Shown here piece by piece: positions 40,901 to 48,506 of a DNA stretch of 64,000 nucleotides. The stretch covers positions 558,001 to 622,000 of the forward strand of contig NZ_CP017718.1 of assembly GCF_001854405.1 (NCBI RefSeq). The letters are read 5' to 3'. Each line of letters begins with the position of its first letter. The first letter of the stretch is position 1. This DNA is from Hyphomonas sp. Mor2. GTDB taxonomy: Bacteria; Pseudomonadota; Alphaproteobacteria; Caulobacterales; Hyphomonadaceae. Made by a program: the position numbers and the translations under genes. The notes below the pieces were generated by a model that did no database searches, had not been told where the DNA came from, and worked only from the letters and a program-made list of their open reading frames with translations.

Positions 40901-41366
40901 AGGCGTGCTGTTCTCGCGGATTGAGGCCCCGATCACGATTGGCGGTGGGCGCTATGTGATCGATGGCGGTCGGGCCAGCGGTCCGGCGCTGGGGCTGACC
41001 GTGAATGGCTGGATCGGCATGGATGGTAAAGGTATTGACCTCGATGGCGTCCTGGTTCCGAGCTTCGGCGTGAACTCCGTGCTGGGCGGTGTACCCATCA
41101 TTGGCGATCTCATCGTCGGTCGCCAGGGCGAAGGCATTTTCTCGATCACTTACTCTGTCAACGGATCGCTGGAGAAGGCGCAGGTTGCCGTAAATCCGCT
41201 CTCAGCGGTCACGCCGGGTATCCTGCGTCGAATTTTCGAGAATCCGTCAGATACTTCTATTCCCGAGGCGCTTCCAGTCGATCCGAATCTGAAGCCACCC
41301 ACGGAGAAGCTGCCGGAACTGCCGGATGAAGAGATCCTCGCGCCAACACCCGGCAGTGGCGGCTAG
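37920..41366 (+). CDS. YhdP/AsmA-like phospholipid-transport family protein
   Basis: Large 1148-residue inner-membrane-anchored protein. One N-terminal transmembrane helix (VIILEIFGVISLVLMAAIGILAFML) is followed by a long, beta-rich periplasmic region with a DUF3971-like part (LRLQEETGFDPERVSGDATASFKL) and an AsmA-type C-terminal region (SGEGVLFSRIEAPITIGGGRYVIDGGRASGPALGLTVNGWIGM). YhdP/TamB/AsmA bridges carry phospholipids to the outer membrane. It ends with a Pro/Glu tail. The start is TTG 37920 with GGAG 8 nt upstream. Convergent with tyrS (stops 2 nt apart). Confidence 0.85.
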   Translation: MVRQTTKVIILEIFGVISLVLMAAIGILAFMLASGPVELGIFRDDVERALTNARDGRVVTVDRLTLQWSPSERRMFVVADDLSLKDDNGDEAGFAERAELTLDAGAILLGNVEVLQADLNQGWIEVENVGANQWTVAGDPLPEIRAGVLPQTPQEWLDRINSVLTDVLVGLESFSQSLSFEGFEFNDFDLRVIGASGEPIGSIEAASGQFQRLENDVSIQFAGDGQGLGLPEIFGISLDTFQGYQSLNAVLDVGVLPITELVGRFGLESVQDSNLRLGTSFNAQLSREDGLQQVGLVASRDAGTLNLGEWAGDVSDVTTSLMYLPQDDQVQIDFLQLTSDRLSGRFEGAVSNILATNALRRVALQSEEMTIDLSGLFEAPSVIRNLALEADLSDDFTIISVPSLEADIDAARLQASGEFDWSVEHEEGELPFTLDVTAELVGDISKDTILAYWPVNLGRGARNYVSDQLLGGNATEATAVVSIKPDSMAEGYLREEDLAVSFAFEGGSLRFLSDMPPVENVIGTGRVGGNSLDISVISATYDDWVIQSGGVEFPAFNPRGENFIVTAYGAGPAVSVLRQLSNSRLRLQEETGFDPERVSGDATASFKLTRPALSNVPLEDHIMEVKGQIRNAGLSGAAGPFDIVEGNVNVDVTLERMILTGFGNLGSSPIQFTWRDSFDDDGAPADLSATAVITSDVLNVFGLVGRAFLTGEIPVEMQGKVGAAGLQTGTFAFDLSEARIDISEIDWVKPTGETARATLNYSGDLREQAAALRVTGESASLDGDLRLATDGRLQSLDLRQLYIEDTIDVAGQIARTGTGGFSIELNGAYLDISGFLSELGAVGGVGGSADSDADGLDLSFAATVERLRLRRDLELIGSALSFELSRTGGFQQLRASGNTVAGATFIANLDNEGADQPLALELKTSDAGYLASAFFGVDFIEGGILDLRGSLATESTPARLRATVENTRLTNAPFFTQILSLASLRGLTDTLSGEGVLFSRIEAPITIGGGRYVIDGGRASGPALGLTVNGWIGMDGKGIDLDGVLVPSFGVNSVLGGVPIIGDLIVGRQGEGIFSITYSVNGSLEKAQVAVNPLSAVTPGILRRIFENPSDTSIPEALPVDPNLKPPTEKLPELPDEEILAPTPGSGG

Positions 41367-41368
41367 GT

Positions 41369-42622
41369 CTATACTGGCTTCACCAGGGCGATACGTTTCT
41401 TGCCGACCTGGACTTTGAACGCGTCGACCTCTGCCAGGATATCGCCCCAGGCATGGGTCTGGTCGGCAGCGACTTTCTCATCATTCACGCGCACCGCGCC
41501 TTCGCCCATTTTTCGGCGCGCCTCGCCATTTGATGACACGAGCTCACCGGCGCGGAGCAGGGCGGTTGTGCTTGGGCCGTCGGCGAAGTCGGCCCTGGCA
41601 ATCTCAAAGGTCGGCAAATCGGCAGAGACACCGCCGCCTGTGAAGGCTTTACCCGCCGCAGCTTCGGCTTCCTGCGCGGCTTGCTCGCCATGCAACATAG
41701 TCGTCGCCGCATTGGCGAGGGCGATCTTGGCCTGGTTGATCTCCGCCCCTTCCAGAGCTTCGAGCCGGGCAATCTCCTCCAGCGGGATATCGGTGAACAG
41801 TTTCAGAAAGCGCCCAACGTCAGCGTCTTCCGTGTTGCGCCAGAATTGCCAGTACTCGTACGGACTGCGCTTCTCAGCGTTCAGCCAGACCGCGCCGTCG
41901 ACCGTTTTGCCCATTTTGGCACCAGAGGCCGTGGTCAGCAGCGGACTGGTCAGACCGAAGCCTTGATTGCCATCAGCCTTATGGATCAGGTCGACACCGC
42001 CGAGAATATTGCCCCACTGGTCCGATCCACCCATTTGCAAATGGCAGCCATGGCGGCGCGACAGCTCCAGAAAGTCATAGGACTGGAGCAGCAGGTAATT
42101 GAATTCAAGGAAGGTGTAGGGCTGCTCATTTTCGAGCCGCCGGGCCACGGTTTCCTGTTTCACCATTGTGTTCACGGTGAAGTATTTGCCGATATCGCGG
42201 AGAAATTCGATATAGCCGAGCTTGTCGAGCCAGTCGGCATTATTGACCATGATTGCATCGGTCGGGCCGTCGCCAAAGGTCAGGTACTGGCTGTAGGCTT
42301 TCTTCACACCTTCGGCATTCTTCGCGATCTGTTCTTCGGTCAGGATCGGGCGCGACTTTTCCTTGTCGGTCGGGTCGCCAATCTTGGACGTGCCGCCACC
42401 GATCAGTACGATGGGTTTGCCGCCTGCCTGTTGCAGACGGCGCAGCATCATGATGCCGACCAGATGGCCGACATGGGCGCTGTCGGCGGTTGGATCGATG
42501 CCGATATACGCCACCGGGACACCTGTGGAGCAATAGGCATCAAGCTCAGCCACATGGGTGGTTTGCTTGATATAGCCGCGCAGAGCCATCGTGCGCAGAA
42601 ACTCGGATTTGTACTCGCTCAT
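41369..42622 (-). CDS. tyrS: Tyrosyl-tRNA synthetase
   Basis: Class I synthetase charging tRNA-Tyr. The 417-residue protein has the HIGH variant HVGHLVGIMMLRRLQQAGG (about residue 48), GGTSKIGDPT, the tyrosine-site region MGGSDQWGNILGGVDL, KMSKS-equivalent GAKMGKTVDGAVW (about 237), and a C-terminal S4-like domain (ELVSSNGEARRKMGEGAVRVNDEKV). ATG 42622 is chosen since AAGG lies 9 nt upstream; ATG 42631 would have none of the spacing. Upstream lies a possible LexA-like repeat that I rate weak. Confidence 0.96.
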   Translation of the reverse strand: MSEYKSEFLRTMALRGYIKQTTHVAELDAYCSTGVPVAYIGIDPTADSAHVGHLVGIMMLRRLQQAGGKPIVLIGGGTSKIGDPTDKEKSRPILTEEQIAKNAEGVKKAYSQYLTFGDGPTDAIMVNNADWLDKLGYIEFLRDIGKYFTVNTMVKQETVARRLENEQPYTFLEFNYLLLQSYDFLELSRRHGCHLQMGGSDQWGNILGGVDLIHKADGNQGFGLTSPLLTTASGAKMGKTVDGAVWLNAEKRSPYEYWQFWRNTEDADVGRFLKLFTDIPLEEIARLEALEGAEINQAKIALANAATTMLHGEQAAQEAEAAAGKAFTGGGVSADLPTFEIARADFADGPSTTALLRAGELVSSNGEARRKMGEGAVRVNDEKVAADQTHAWGDILAEVDAFKVQVGKKRIALVKPV

Positions 42623-42723
42623 CACATTCATCCTTGGTGAAGCGGCGCGGTTAGCATGTCTGGGGCGGGGTTAGAACCACGGCGGAACAAAAAGTTCTGT
42701 TTTTCGAACTGGGTAAGCCCGCT

Positions 42724-43941
42724 TTACTGATAGAGGTGGAATGGCGTGGAACTCTCTCGCCAAGCATTCAGGTCAGTCTCCAGCCGCCGGTCCAGATCTT
42801 CCGGCGTCGCGTTTCGATCATCGACCCATAGCCGTAACTCGTCTGAGCCATTGATGATATCAATCGCCGGATGGCCTTCAGTATACTCATATTTGAAGTC
42901 GAGACCGCGCCAGATCGGATAGTCCGGATAGAGATTGCGGATCGCTTTCAGGGCCAGCGCCGTGACGCGCCAGGATTTGAATACAGCCGGATCAAAGAAC
43001 GCCATTTCCGCATGGATCTGGAACCCTTCGCACAACTGGCCAGCGTGTTTGTGGAAAGTTGGTTCGAACCAAGCGGGGCGAAGCTTGCAGCCCGCCAGCC
43101 AATCTGGCGCGAGGCGTTGCATCTCTGTGATCAGGTCATTGGCATTGAGGTCTGGCGCACCGAGCACTTCCAGAGGCCGGGTCGTGCCGCGGCCCTCAGA
43201 GAGTGTGCAGCCTTCCAGCATGACCGTGCCGCCATAGGCGCGCGCCATATTGAGGCTCGCCGCGTTTGGGCTCGGATTGACCCAAACGCGCTCATCGACC
43301 GGCCAGCCATATCCGGGCGCTGCTGCCGGTCTGTACCCCTGCATTTCGACCACGTGATATTCCAGATCCAGCTTTTTCTGGTCGATATACCAGGCGCCGA
43401 TCTCGCCCATGGTCAGGCCATGCACCATGGGGATCTCTGCCGCGCCGACAAAGCTCTCCCAGCCGGGACGAAGGGTCAGGCCATCAATCGGACGACCCGC
43501 CGGGTTCGGGCGGTCGAGCACCCAAACGGCTTTGCCATGCTTGGCCGCCTCCTCGATCACATAGATGAGTGTGGTGAGATAAGTGTAGATCCGGCAGCCC
43601 AGATCCTGGAGATCATATAGCACCACATCGAGCGGCTCGAGCATGCGGGGCGTCGGGCGGCGGTGCTCGCCATAGAGTGAGAAAATCGGGATACCGAGAT
43701 CGGGATCGAGATAATCTTCTGTCTCGATCATGTTGTCTTGTTTGTCACCGCGCATGCCGTGTTGAGGGCCAAGCGCGCAGGTGACATCGATATCCTCTAG
43801 AGCGGCCAGCGCGTAGAGCGAGTGATCAAGTGAGGCCGTTACAGATGCCGGGTGCCCCACCAGGCCGACCCGTCGACCCGCAAGTTTCGCCCGCAATGCT
43901 TCGTCCTGTAAGAGGCGATCGATCCCGAAGAGAATGCTCAT
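42724..43941 (-). CDS. namZ: DUF1343 exo-beta-N-acetylmuramidase NamZ-like
   Basis: Protein of 405 residues of the DUF1343 family, which includes Bacillus NamZ, a glycoside hydrolase removing terminal MurNAc from peptidoglycan fragments. Diagnostic blocks are GLVGHPASVTASLDHSLYAL, ALGPQHGMRGDKQDNMIE, DLQDLGCRIYTYLTTL, VLDRPNPAGRPIDG and LEGCTLSEGRGTTRPLEVLGAPDL. No signal peptide is apparent, consistent with cytoplasmic recycling. It begins 3 nt after the DOMON-like gene stop, in the same operon. Confidence 0.88.
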   Translation of the reverse strand: MSILFGIDRLLQDEALRAKLAGRRVGLVGHPASVTASLDHSLYALAALEDIDVTCALGPQHGMRGDKQDNMIETEDYLDPDLGIPIFSLYGEHRRPTPRMLEPLDVVLYDLQDLGCRIYTYLTTLIYVIEEAAKHGKAVWVLDRPNPAGRPIDGLTLRPGWESFVGAAEIPMVHGLTMGEIGAWYIDQKKLDLEYHVVEMQGYRPAAAPGYGWPVDERVWVNPSPNAASLNMARAYGGTVMLEGCTLSEGRGTTRPLEVLGAPDLNANDLITEMQRLAPDWLAGCKLRPAWFEPTFHKHAGQLCEGFQIHAEMAFFDPAVFKSWRVTALALKAIRNLYPDYPIWRGLDFKYEYTEGHPAIDIINGSDELRLWVDDRNATPEDLDRRLETDLNAWRESSTPFHLYQ

Positions 43942-43944
43942 GCT

Positions 43945-44481
43945 TTAGTCCAGGCTGAATTTGAAATTTTCGATAAGGTGGAAATCGGGCTTATTTGCGA
44001 GATGATGCAAGGCCCAATAGGATTTATTGCCATCGCGCGTTTCGATGACGGCGCTGGGGCCAAGACGGATAGGGCCGGTCTTAAGATCGGCAGGTAGCTC
44101 AGACAGCGTCACACAAACGGATAGCCCGTCTTCTGTCTGCTGTGTTTCGATTGTCGGAGCGACGGTGTCGAGATGGCCCTCCTGCTCTCGATAGGTTGTA
44201 AACCTGTAGGCCGCCCAATCGCCATTCGGGGCGAAATTGAACTCGACATAGCCGGGCGCGCCATCGATGGCGAAAAATGCCTCGAAACAGGTGTGCTCCC
44301 ATAATCCATCGCGGCGCTCACCCCCGGCGGTTTCGGGCAGGCTTAATCGTGCGAGGTCCGCGATCAGGTCATAGCGCAACTCTACCCCATCGCCTTTACG
44401 GGCAGCTTGGAACGAAAGACGTTCCACACCTTTGTTCAAAAGGGTGGGGTGGTTATGCAACTGAACCGGTTGATCAGACAT
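43945..44481 (-). CDS. DOMON-like domain protein
   Basis: Soluble protein of 178 residues with the DOMON-like beta-sandwich signature GERRDGLWEHTCFEAFFAIDGAPGYVEFNFAPNGDWAAYRFTTYREQ. Such proteins are common in alphaproteobacteria next to NamZ-type genes; the ligand is unknown, and a carbohydrate-binding role is inference. Start is ATG 44481 (MSDQPVQLHNHP). Immediately upstream of and coupled to the NamZ-like gene. Confidence 0.82.
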   Translation of the reverse strand: MSDQPVQLHNHPTLLNKGVERLSFQAARKGDGVELRYDLIADLARLSLPETAGGERRDGLWEHTCFEAFFAIDGAPGYVEFNFAPNGDWAAYRFTTYREQEGHLDTVAPTIETQQTEDGLSVCVTLSELPADLKTGPIRLGPSAVIETRDGNKSYWALHHLANKPDFHLIENFKFSLD

Positions 44482-44538
44482 GCGCTCTCATTGCCAGGCA
44501 GGAACGTCTAGCTAGCTGATTCAAGCTGTCTTGTGGAC

Positions 44539-45294
44539 TCAACCTTGCGGCGTGTTGTCTTCAGGCTTGAGCGGTAGAGCGCGCGGGATAGGCGGCTTGC
44601 GGCTACCAGCCTTGGCGGCAGCGGCTTCGGCTTCGCGGCGCAGCTTCTCTTCATCCTCAACCAGGCGGCGGTCGACATAAGCGGAGCAGATGTCGATCAG
44701 ATCGTCATGCTTGTCCTGGAAGAAGTGGTTCGCGCCGGGGATGCTCTCACGCTCAATGCTTTCACCTTTTTGGATGCGCACCTTGGTCAGCGCGCGCTCA
44801 ACATCAGCCGGCTTCGAGATCGCATCCGCTTCGCCGGAAATGATCAGACCAGAGGCCGGGCAAGGGGCGAGGAAGCTCAGATCATAATGATTGGCTGGCG
44901 GCGCGATGGCCAGGAAACCATCAATCTCCGGACGGCGCATCAGAAGCTGCAAGGTGATCCAGGCCCCGAACGAATACCCGGCACACCAGACATAGCGTGG
45001 GCTTTCAGACAGGTTCTCAACATAGTCTAGGACAAAGGCGGCATCTTCAAGCTCACCCACACCCTGATCATAAACGCCCTGAGAGCGCCCGACGCCGCGC
45101 GTGTTGAAGCGCAGCACGCCGAAACCCTTTTCCTCGAACATCTGATACAGGCGGATCGTGATAGGGTCCTGCATCGTACCGCCAGCCCGCGGATGCGGGT
45201 GCAGGATCAGCGCGAGCGACGCGCCTTCATATGGGGGCGGGGTGTAGCGGGCTTCGATCCGGCCCTGCGGGCCTTGAATGAGCATTTCTGCCAT
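44539..45294 (-). CDS. Alpha/beta hydrolase
   Basis: Hydrolase of 251 residues. LILHPHPRAGGTMQDP and RFNTRGVGRSQGVYDQGVGELED are the conserved oxyanion and loop blocks of the YfbB/DUF-type alpha/beta hydrolases acting on acyl or ester substrates. The nucleophile serine is in CAGYSFGAWITLQLL, the acid in ISGEADAISKP and the His in PGANHFFQDKHDDLI, so the catalytic triad appears intact. The C-terminal 30 residues are charged and Pro-rich. It stands alone with a 57-bp gap to the DOMON-like gene and no clear partner. Confidence 0.85.
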   Translation of the reverse strand: MAEMLIQGPQGRIEARYTPPPYEGASLALILHPHPRAGGTMQDPITIRLYQMFEEKGFGVLRFNTRGVGRSQGVYDQGVGELEDAAFVLDYVENLSESPRYVWCAGYSFGAWITLQLLMRRPEIDGFLAIAPPANHYDLSFLAPCPASGLIISGEADAISKPADVERALTKVRIQKGESIERESIPGANHFFQDKHDDLIDICSAYVDRRLVEDEEKLRREAEAAAAKAGSRKPPIPRALPLKPEDNTPQG

Positions 45295-45403
45295 GATGTA
45301 TGTTCTCGCTTGTCGGCGCTGAATCTAAGTCGAGCGGCGGCTATAGCGAATCTCGGGCGGCAAATGCAAATTTTTCTGCAGAGCCGAGGAAAGAAACCGC
45401 GAT

Positions 45404-45676
45404 CTAGCTGTTTTGCAGCTTGTAAAACTCCCGGCGCAGTTCGGTTTCCTCGTCCGTGACGATGGTTTCAACGGCTTCCAGACGCGACTTCAGGGCATTG
45501 ATCTGGGATTGGGATTCTTCCAGTTCCTGTTTCAGGCGCGCAATCTCTTCAGACTTGCGGGACCTGTGTTCGCTCCGGCGTTGCCCAGAACAGCGACCAC
45601 GACGCTCGCCATGACCGGCAAACATGAAGAACATCAACGGGATAATCATCCACCAGATCCATGACATTTCGCCCAT
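45404..45676 (-). CDS. PspB-like small envelope-stress protein
   Basis: A 90-residue protein with one N-terminal transmembrane helix (MSWIWWMIIPLMFFMFAG), a basic patch (GERRGRCSGQRRSEHRSRK) and a C-terminal coiled coil (EEIARLKQELEESQSQINALKSRLEAVETIV), the layout of phage-shock protein B. In enterobacteria PspB works with PspC to release PspF from PspA. Neither pspA nor pspC is in this window. Start is ATG 45676 with a perfect GGAGGT Shine-Dalgarno. A palindrome (45697-45713) lies 20 nt upstream, shared with two other genes. Identity as PspB is from architecture and should be tested. Confidence 0.62.
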   Translation of the reverse strand: MGEMSWIWWMIIPLMFFMFAGHGERRGRCSGQRRSEHRSRKSEEIARLKQELEESQSQINALKSRLEAVETIVTDEETELRREFYKLQNS

Positions 45677-45696
45677 TTGTACCTCCGTCTTGCTTC

Positions 45697-45713
45697 TTAT
45701 TGAATATCGATAA
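45697..45713 (-). promoter_or_regulatory. 17-bp palindromic operator, copy 1
   Basis: TTATTGAATATCGATAA, arms 6 of 7 matching, 20 nt before the start of the PspB-like gene. In the minus direction a TTGACT lies about 17 nt upstream of it, so the palindrome would overlap or follow the -10 region. The same element occurs at 52119-52135 and 56915-56931. Confidence 0.68.
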
Positions 45714-45798
45714 TTTTGGCGAAAAGTCAAGGTTAACGGCCCAGATTTTCTGTGCGGGTCATGGTTGAACTGGTCGCCATCCCATATATCAGGCCGAG

Positions 45799-46929
45799 AT
45801 GATTTACGCAGATTACAACGCAACTGCGCCGGTGAGACCGGAGGCGAGGACAGCGATGTTGGCGGCGCTCGATGTCGGTGCCAATCCCTCCAGCGTGCAT
45901 GGTCCGGGAAGAGCTGCGCGCAAGCTGCTGGAAACCGCCAGGTCGCAGGTCTCGGTCGCGATCGGCGCGCGGGCTCAGGATATGATCTTCACCAGCGGGG
46001 GCACCGAAGCGAACGCGCTTGCCTTGCATGGGGTGGTGGCACAGCTTGAGGGAAAGTGCACGATTCTGGTGTCGGCGATCGAGCATGAAGCCGTGACAAA
46101 GAATGCGGGCTATTCCGGCGTCGCGGTTGAGACAGCTTATGTCACGAATACCGGCCAGCTGGACCTGGATTGGCTCCGCGATCGGCTGGGCCAATGGAAC
46201 TCGGATCGAGACGGGACCCCGGTTCTGGCTTTGATGCTTGCAAACAATGAAACAGGCGTGATCCAGCCCGTCGCTGAAGCCGCCACTCTGGTGCGTGAGG
46301 CGGGAGGGCTAACGCATTGCGACGCGGTGCAGGGCCTCGGCAAGGTGATGGTCAATATCAATTTGCTCGGCGTCGATTATCTTGCCTTGTCGGCGCATAA
46401 GGTCGGTGGCCCTCAAGGCGTTGGCGCACTCTGGGTGCGATCGGGCGCGCCATTGAAACCGGTGCTGTTCGGCGGTGGACAGGAGCGATCTCTGCGCTCA
46501 GGGACGGAAAATCTAAGCGGGATTGCAGGGTTCGGCGCGGCCACTGAAGCGGCGGTCCGGGACATGCCGAAACTGCAAACCCTCGCGCCTCTGCGAGATC
46601 AGATGGAAGCGCGCCTGCGCGAGGAGGTGGGCGTCACCGTGTTTGGTGCAGAGGTGGAGCGTCTGCCGCAGACCTCCAATTTCGCCATTCCTGGTTTCCG
46701 CGCCGAGACCCAGGTCATGGCCATGGATCTGGCCGGTGTCGCGGTCTCATCCGGCTCTGCCTGTTCGAGTGGCAAGGTGAAACGCTCGCTCGTCCTCGGC
46801 GCGATGGGCGTGCCGGATGAGCTCTCCGACAGCGCCATTCGCGTGAGCTTTGGCTGGAACAGCAAGCCGGAAGACTTTGATGCCGTGGCCACAGCCTGGA
46901 TCAGCGCCATGCGGCGCGCAAAGCCCTAG
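45799..46929 (+). CDS. Cysteine desulfurase, IscS/NifS-like
   Basis: PLP enzyme of 376 residues releasing sulfur from cysteine for Fe-S cluster assembly. Visible: the N-terminal MIYADYNATAPVRPEARTAML, the PLP lysine in LSAHKVGGPQGVGALWVR, and the active-site Cys loop SSGSACSSGKVKRS, which matches the class I (IscS/NifS) loop and differs from the SufS type encoded at 54325. In alphaproteobacteria a gene like this commonly heads the suf operon before sufB, but here 3 kb of other genes separate them. ATG 45799 with gccgag upstream, weak Shine-Dalgarno. Confidence 0.93.
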   Translation: MIYADYNATAPVRPEARTAMLAALDVGANPSSVHGPGRAARKLLETARSQVSVAIGARAQDMIFTSGGTEANALALHGVVAQLEGKCTILVSAIEHEAVTKNAGYSGVAVETAYVTNTGQLDLDWLRDRLGQWNSDRDGTPVLALMLANNETGVIQPVAEAATLVREAGGLTHCDAVQGLGKVMVNINLLGVDYLALSAHKVGGPQGVGALWVRSGAPLKPVLFGGGQERSLRSGTENLSGIAGFGAATEAAVRDMPKLQTLAPLRDQMEARLREEVGVTVFGAEVERLPQTSNFAIPGFRAETQVMAMDLAGVAVSSGSACSSGKVKRSLVLGAMGVPDELSDSAIRVSFGWNSKPEDFDAVATAWISAMRRAKP

Positions 46930-47339
46930 AGTTTATAGGTTTTCAGAGACCCACAAGCGCCTTCTAGTTGAACCTTTTCTTTTCCCGCCGCGAAATTTTC
47001 AGGTGTCAAATGCGTGGTCTTGTCGCCTGAGCAACCGGAAGTGGTTTTGAATTTGATCTTGTACTTGCAGTTCACGTTCAGTGCGACCTCAAACGATTCT
47101 TCTGACCATCCGCTAAGGTTTTGTGAGTAGTTATTGTCTGCATATTTGCAGGCACCGTCGGTGGTGTGTTGCTCAATTTTGACCGCCGTCACGAGCGCTG
47201 AGGAGATGTTTTTGATGGTGATGTCAGCACAATCACCGTTTATGCCGCAAAAGTTGGCTTCAGCGTTCGCTGCGCTGGAAAGTGTGAGAGCGAGTAGGAG
47301 AGAGGCGGCGAGATGGGCGGGTTGAGGTTTTAGAGGCAT
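46926..47339 (-). CDS. Six-cysteine secreted protein (tandem copy 1)
   Basis: A 137-residue protein of an unrecognised family. The signal peptide is AASLLLALTLSSAANA. The mature part has six Cys at the same places as in its two neighbours: FC-x5-C, GACKYAD, NCKYK, GCSG and GACG. Shared motif: ALVT-x-VKIEQHTTDGAC ... TTSGCSGDKTTH. Likely three disulfides outside the cytoplasm. Its stop overlaps the end of the cysteine desulfurase gene by 4 nt. A 16-bp operator-like palindrome lies about 60 nt upstream. The start 47339 gives equal length to the paralogues. Confidence 0.8.
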   Translation of the reverse strand: MPLKPQPAHLAASLLLALTLSSAANAEANFCGINGDCADITIKNISSALVTAVKIEQHTTDGACKYADNNYSQNLSGWSEESFEVALNVNCKYKIKFKTTSGCSGDKTTHLTPENFAAGKEKVQLEGACGSLKTYKL

Positions 47340-47399
47340 CGGGATCTTCTCTGTTAGGGGGTGAAGTCTACAGTCTCGCGAAATCCCCAAACTCGCCTA

Positions 47400-47415
47400 C
47401 TGTCACACCTGGCAG
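47400..47415 (-). promoter_or_regulatory. 16-bp operator-like repeat, six-cysteine gene 1
   Basis: CTGTCACACCTGGCAG on the plus strand, a partly symmetric element about 60 nt before the start at 47339. It matches CTGTCACACCCGACTG and CTGTCGGAACCGACAG at equal distances before the two paralogous genes. Common core: CTGTC on one side with a (C/A)(A/G)G-type half on the other. Candidate binding site for a shared regulator. Confidence 0.55.
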
Positions 47416-47423
47416 GTGAAACT

Positions 47424-47837
47424 TCAGTATTTCGAGGTTTTGAGCGTGCCGCAGGCGCCTTTGAGGAGGACTCCTGATTTCTTGTCCTCGAAATTGTCAG
47501 GCGTAAAATGCGTGGTCTTGTCGCCCGAACAGCCGGACGTCGTGTGGAACTTGACCTTGTATTTGCAACTCACGCTCATCGCGACATCATAAGATTCATG
47601 ATACATCCCGTTCAGGTTCTGGGAGATCGTCGCATCCGCGTATTCGCAGGCGCCATCGGTCGTGTGCTGCTCGATTTTGACAGACGTCACCAATGCCGAG
47701 GACGTGTTTTTGATCTCGATATACTTGCACGTCACGCCGGGATTGCAGAACTGATAGTCCGCGCTAGCGGTGCCGAGAGTCGCCAAGCCAGCTGCGATTG
47801 ATGCGGCAAAGCGGACGGAATGAGATGTGAGGGTCAT
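47424..47837 (-). CDS. Six-cysteine secreted protein (tandem copy 2)
   Basis: A 137-residue paralogue of 46926-47339 and 47922-48335. Signal peptide FAASIAAGLATLGTASA. The core ALVTSVKIEQHTTDGACEYADATISQ and KYKVKFHTTSGCSGDKTTH is conserved; all six Cys are kept. The C-terminus ends GACGTLKTSKY. The frame begins at ATG 47837 with TTCGGAG about 10 nt upstream. It is closer to copy 3 than to copy 1 (NLNGMYHESYDV against NLNGMFGESYDV). Function unknown. Confidence 0.82.
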   Translation of the reverse strand: MTLTSHSVRFAASIAAGLATLGTASADYQFCNPGVTCKYIEIKNTSSALVTSVKIEQHTTDGACEYADATISQNLNGMYHESYDVAMSVSCKYKVKFHTTSGCSGDKTTHFTPDNFEDKKSGVLLKGACGTLKTSKY

Positions 47838-47897
47838 GTGGGACTACTCCGAACAATCATCGGGTGGACAGTTTCGTGAAATCCGAAACTTCGCTCT

Positions 47898-47913
47898 CTG
47901 TCACACCCGACTG
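47898..47913 (-). promoter_or_regulatory. 16-bp operator-like repeat, six-cysteine gene 2
   Basis: CTGTCACACCCGACTG on the plus strand, about 60 nt before the start of the gene at 47837. Flanking bases (cgctctctgtcacacc, gttgaaacc) also resemble the copy before gene 1, so promoter and gene were duplicated as a unit. Confidence 0.55.
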
Positions 47914-47921
47914 TTGAAACC

Positions 47922-48335
47922 TTAATAGGTCTTGGTCTTCAGCGTGCCGCAATTGCCTTTGAGTTGTGCCGTGGTTTCTCTGTCGTCGAAATTGCCAGGG
48001 GTAATATGAGTGGTCTTGTCACCTGAGCAGCCTGACGTGGTGTGGAATTTGATCTTGTATTTGCATTTGGAGTTCACGCTCACATCATAAGATTCGCCGA
48101 ACATTCCGTTCAGGTTCTGTGAGAATGTGCTGTCCGCGTATTGGCAGGCCCCATCTGTGGTGTGCTGCTCGATTTTGACGGAGGTCACCAAGGCGGCCGA
48201 GACGTTTTCGATGGTCATTTGTGTGCAGGTACCGCCTGAGATGCAGAACGAGTCTCCCGCGCTTGTGGCGCCGCAAATCGCCAGGGCAATCGCGAATGAT
48301 GCACTGAGGCGGATCGGGTTTGGTTTGAGGGACAT
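47922..48335 (-). CDS. Six-cysteine secreted protein (tandem copy 3)
   Basis: A 137-residue paralogue. Signal peptide LSASFAIALAICGATSAG. The mature part has FC-x5-C, GACQYAD, KCKYKIKFHTTSGCSG and GNCGTLKT: the same six cysteines. It is the copy nearest frmA, to which it is divergent, with a 171-bp gap. Its operator-like element (48394-48409) is the most perfect palindrome of the three. It could be a structural or stress protein, toxin or antimicrobial; nothing in sequence decides. I know no named family with this pattern. Confidence 0.82.
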   Translation of the reverse strand: MSLKPNPIRLSASFAIALAICGATSAGDSFCISGGTCTQMTIENVSAALVTSVKIEQHTTDGACQYADSTFSQNLNGMFGESYDVSVNSKCKYKIKFHTTSGCSGDKTTHITPGNFDDRETTAQLKGNCGTLKTKTY

Positions 48336-48393
48336 AGGTCATCTCCGAGCTTCTAACGGATGATTAGTCTGTCGGGTTTGGCGCATTCGCCTA

Positions 48394-48409
48394 CTGTCGG
48401 AACCGACAG
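48394..48409 (-). promoter_or_regulatory. 16-bp perfect palindrome, six-cysteine gene 3
   Basis: CTGTCGGAACCGACAG is a perfect inverted repeat (7-bp arms, 2-nt centre) 58 nt before the start at 48335. It lies between this gene and the divergent frmA (start 48507) and could also control the latter. Confidence 0.6.
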
Positions 48410-48506
48410 AAACCGGTTGATGTGTGCGCTTTCAAATCGAAGAAAGGGGTTGAGCTTCTCGCCGCAAGCGCGCTTATTGCGTGCATTGATCGTTTGGGAG
48501 GACGAG

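Noticed and set aside
41681-42640. 319-codon plus-strand frame with His/Gln-rich composition
   Set aside because: It is the complement of tyrS, whose motifs are complete.
42674-42688. GAAC-N7-GAAC (a reversed GTTC-N7-GTTC) upstream of tyrS, suggesting a third LexA box
   Set aside because: About two such matches are expected by chance in 64 kb, the spacer is GC-rich and not T-rich as in the other two sites, and tyrS is not an expected SOS gene.
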